5,949 bases of DNA, taken from contig DQUE01000175.1 in NCBI GenBank assembly GCA_015662405.1, forward strand, positions 1 through 5,949, written 5' to 3'. How positions within the stretch are numbered: the stretch's first letter is position 1; each line of letters opens with the position of its first letter. Below the pieces are notes generated by a model, which did no database searches, was not told where the DNA came from, and worked only from the letters and a program-made list of their open reading frames with translations. The stretch comes from Sulfurimonas autotrophica (GTDB taxonomy: Bacteria > Campylobacterota > Campylobacteria > Campylobacterales > Sulfurimonadaceae). Of this stretch, positions 5,387-5,949 are shown piece after piece. The position numbers and the translations under genes are program-made.

Positions 5387-5949
5387 ATGAAATATACTTT
5401 TGTTACTCTCTTTCCTCATTTAATTGAGGGTTACTTTAAAGACTCGATTTTAAAAAGAGCAATTGAGAGGAATCTTTTAGAGATTAATTATCTCAACCCA
5501 AGAGATTACTCGAAAAATAAACATTTTAAAGTTGATGATACGGCAGTCGGTGGTGGTGCAGGGATGGTTATGAACCCTCAGCCGCTTTTTGATGCTTTAG
5601 ATGATTTAAAAAGTAAAGAGAAAGATATTTATACTGTTTTTGTAACTCCGGTTGCTAAACCTTTTGTACAAAATGATGCAAAACGTTTGGCAAAAAAATC
5701 CCATATAGCTTTTGTGAGTGGAAGATATGAGGGAATAGATGAGAGAGTTATAGAAAAGTATGCGGATGAAGTGTTCTCTATCGGCGATTACATTTTAACC
5801 GGAGGTGAATTAGCTTCATTGGTTATTTGTGATGCTGTTAGTAGAAATATTGAGGAAGTGCTAGGGAATAGACAATCTTTGGAGGTTGAGAGTTTTGAAA
5901 CACCTCTTTTAGAAGCACCGTCATTTTCAAAACCACAAAAGTATGAGGG
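5387..5949 (+). CDS. trmD: tRNA (guanine-N1-)-methyltransferase TrmD (5' part; runs off the window)
   Basis: TrmD uses S-adenosylmethionine to methylate G37 next to the anticodon, preventing +1 frameshifting. The first 187 codons are present plus two bases of the next. The usual length is about 230-250, so the C-terminal domain is cut by the window edge, not by mutation. Visible SPOUT/trefoil-knot motifs are VTLFPHLIEGYFKDSI (6-21), NPRDYSKNKHFKVDD (37-51), GGGAGMVM (55-62), FVSGRYEGIDERVIE (109-123) and SIGDYILTGGELASLV (131-146). The flexible linker ESFETPLLEAPSFSKP follows (168-183). Arg153 corresponds to the catalytic arginine of H. influenzae TrmD (Arg154). The position of its Asp169 is occupied here by Glu168. 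The ATG follows the rimM TAG directly, with GGAAG at 5374-5378 (8 nt upstream) as Shine-Dalgarno. In relatives rplS comes next. Confidence 0.98.
   Translation, partial: MKYTFVTLFPHLIEGYFKDSILKRAIERNLLEINYLNPRDYSKNKHFKVDDTAVGGGAGMVMNPQPLFDALDDLKSKEKDIYTVFVTPVAKPFVQNDAKRLAKKSHIAFVSGRYEGIDERVIEKYADEVFSIGDYILTGGELASLVICDAVSRNIEEVLGNRQSLEVESFETPLLEAPSFSKPQKYE

Overview
The window is a compact, AT-rich stretch in which every recognisable gene lies on the + strand. It looks like a chromosomal housekeeping segment of a Campylobacterota (Epsilonproteobacteria) member, probably a Sulfurimonas-like free-living relative. That placement rests on gene order and protein flavour: a Nif3-like tail, a coiled-coil/C4 zinc-ribbon protein (FlgZ/HP0958 type), waaA, an RluA-type pseudouridine synthase, ffh, rpsP, a small KH protein, rimM and trmD. 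From memory, this matches the Campylobacter jejuni block Cj0705-Cj0713, and the first part matches Helicobacter pylori HP0959-HP0956. The genus is an inference; the phylum is well supported.

Layout. Positions 1-43 hold the last 13 codons and stop of an upstream gene, probably the Nif3/DUF34 family protein. A first group (93-2725) has the zinc-ribbon protein, waaA with a TTG start only 2 bp downstream, and the pseudouridine synthase 15 bp further on. After 60 bp with a plausible promoter comes ffh (2786-4141). The only sizeable non-coding stretch is the 255 bp between ffh and rpsP (4142-4396). It carries the best promoter in the window (-35 TTGTAA, 17 bp spacer, -10 TATAAT), then about 215 nt of untranslated leader that can fold into a small hairpin and a long rod closed by about 25 base pairs. 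From 4397 onward rpsP, khpA, rimM and trmD are packed with spacings of +2, -17 and 0 bp, and trmD runs off the right edge.

How the genes relate. The second half is the classic translation/secretion cluster: Ffh targets nascent membrane proteins, S16 and RimM build the 30S subunit, the KH protein binds RNA, and TrmD makes m1G37 in tRNA. The first half joins lipid A/Kdo assembly (WaaA), RNA pseudouridylation and a protein whose H. pylori homologue controls flagellar gene expression.

There are no mobile elements, CRISPR arrays, tRNA or rRNA genes, and no sign of horizontal transfer. The most interesting item is the structured rpsP leader RNA. Second is an apparent Asp-to-Glu change at the presumed catalytic position of TrmD. 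I see no evidence of a novel defence or mobile system here.
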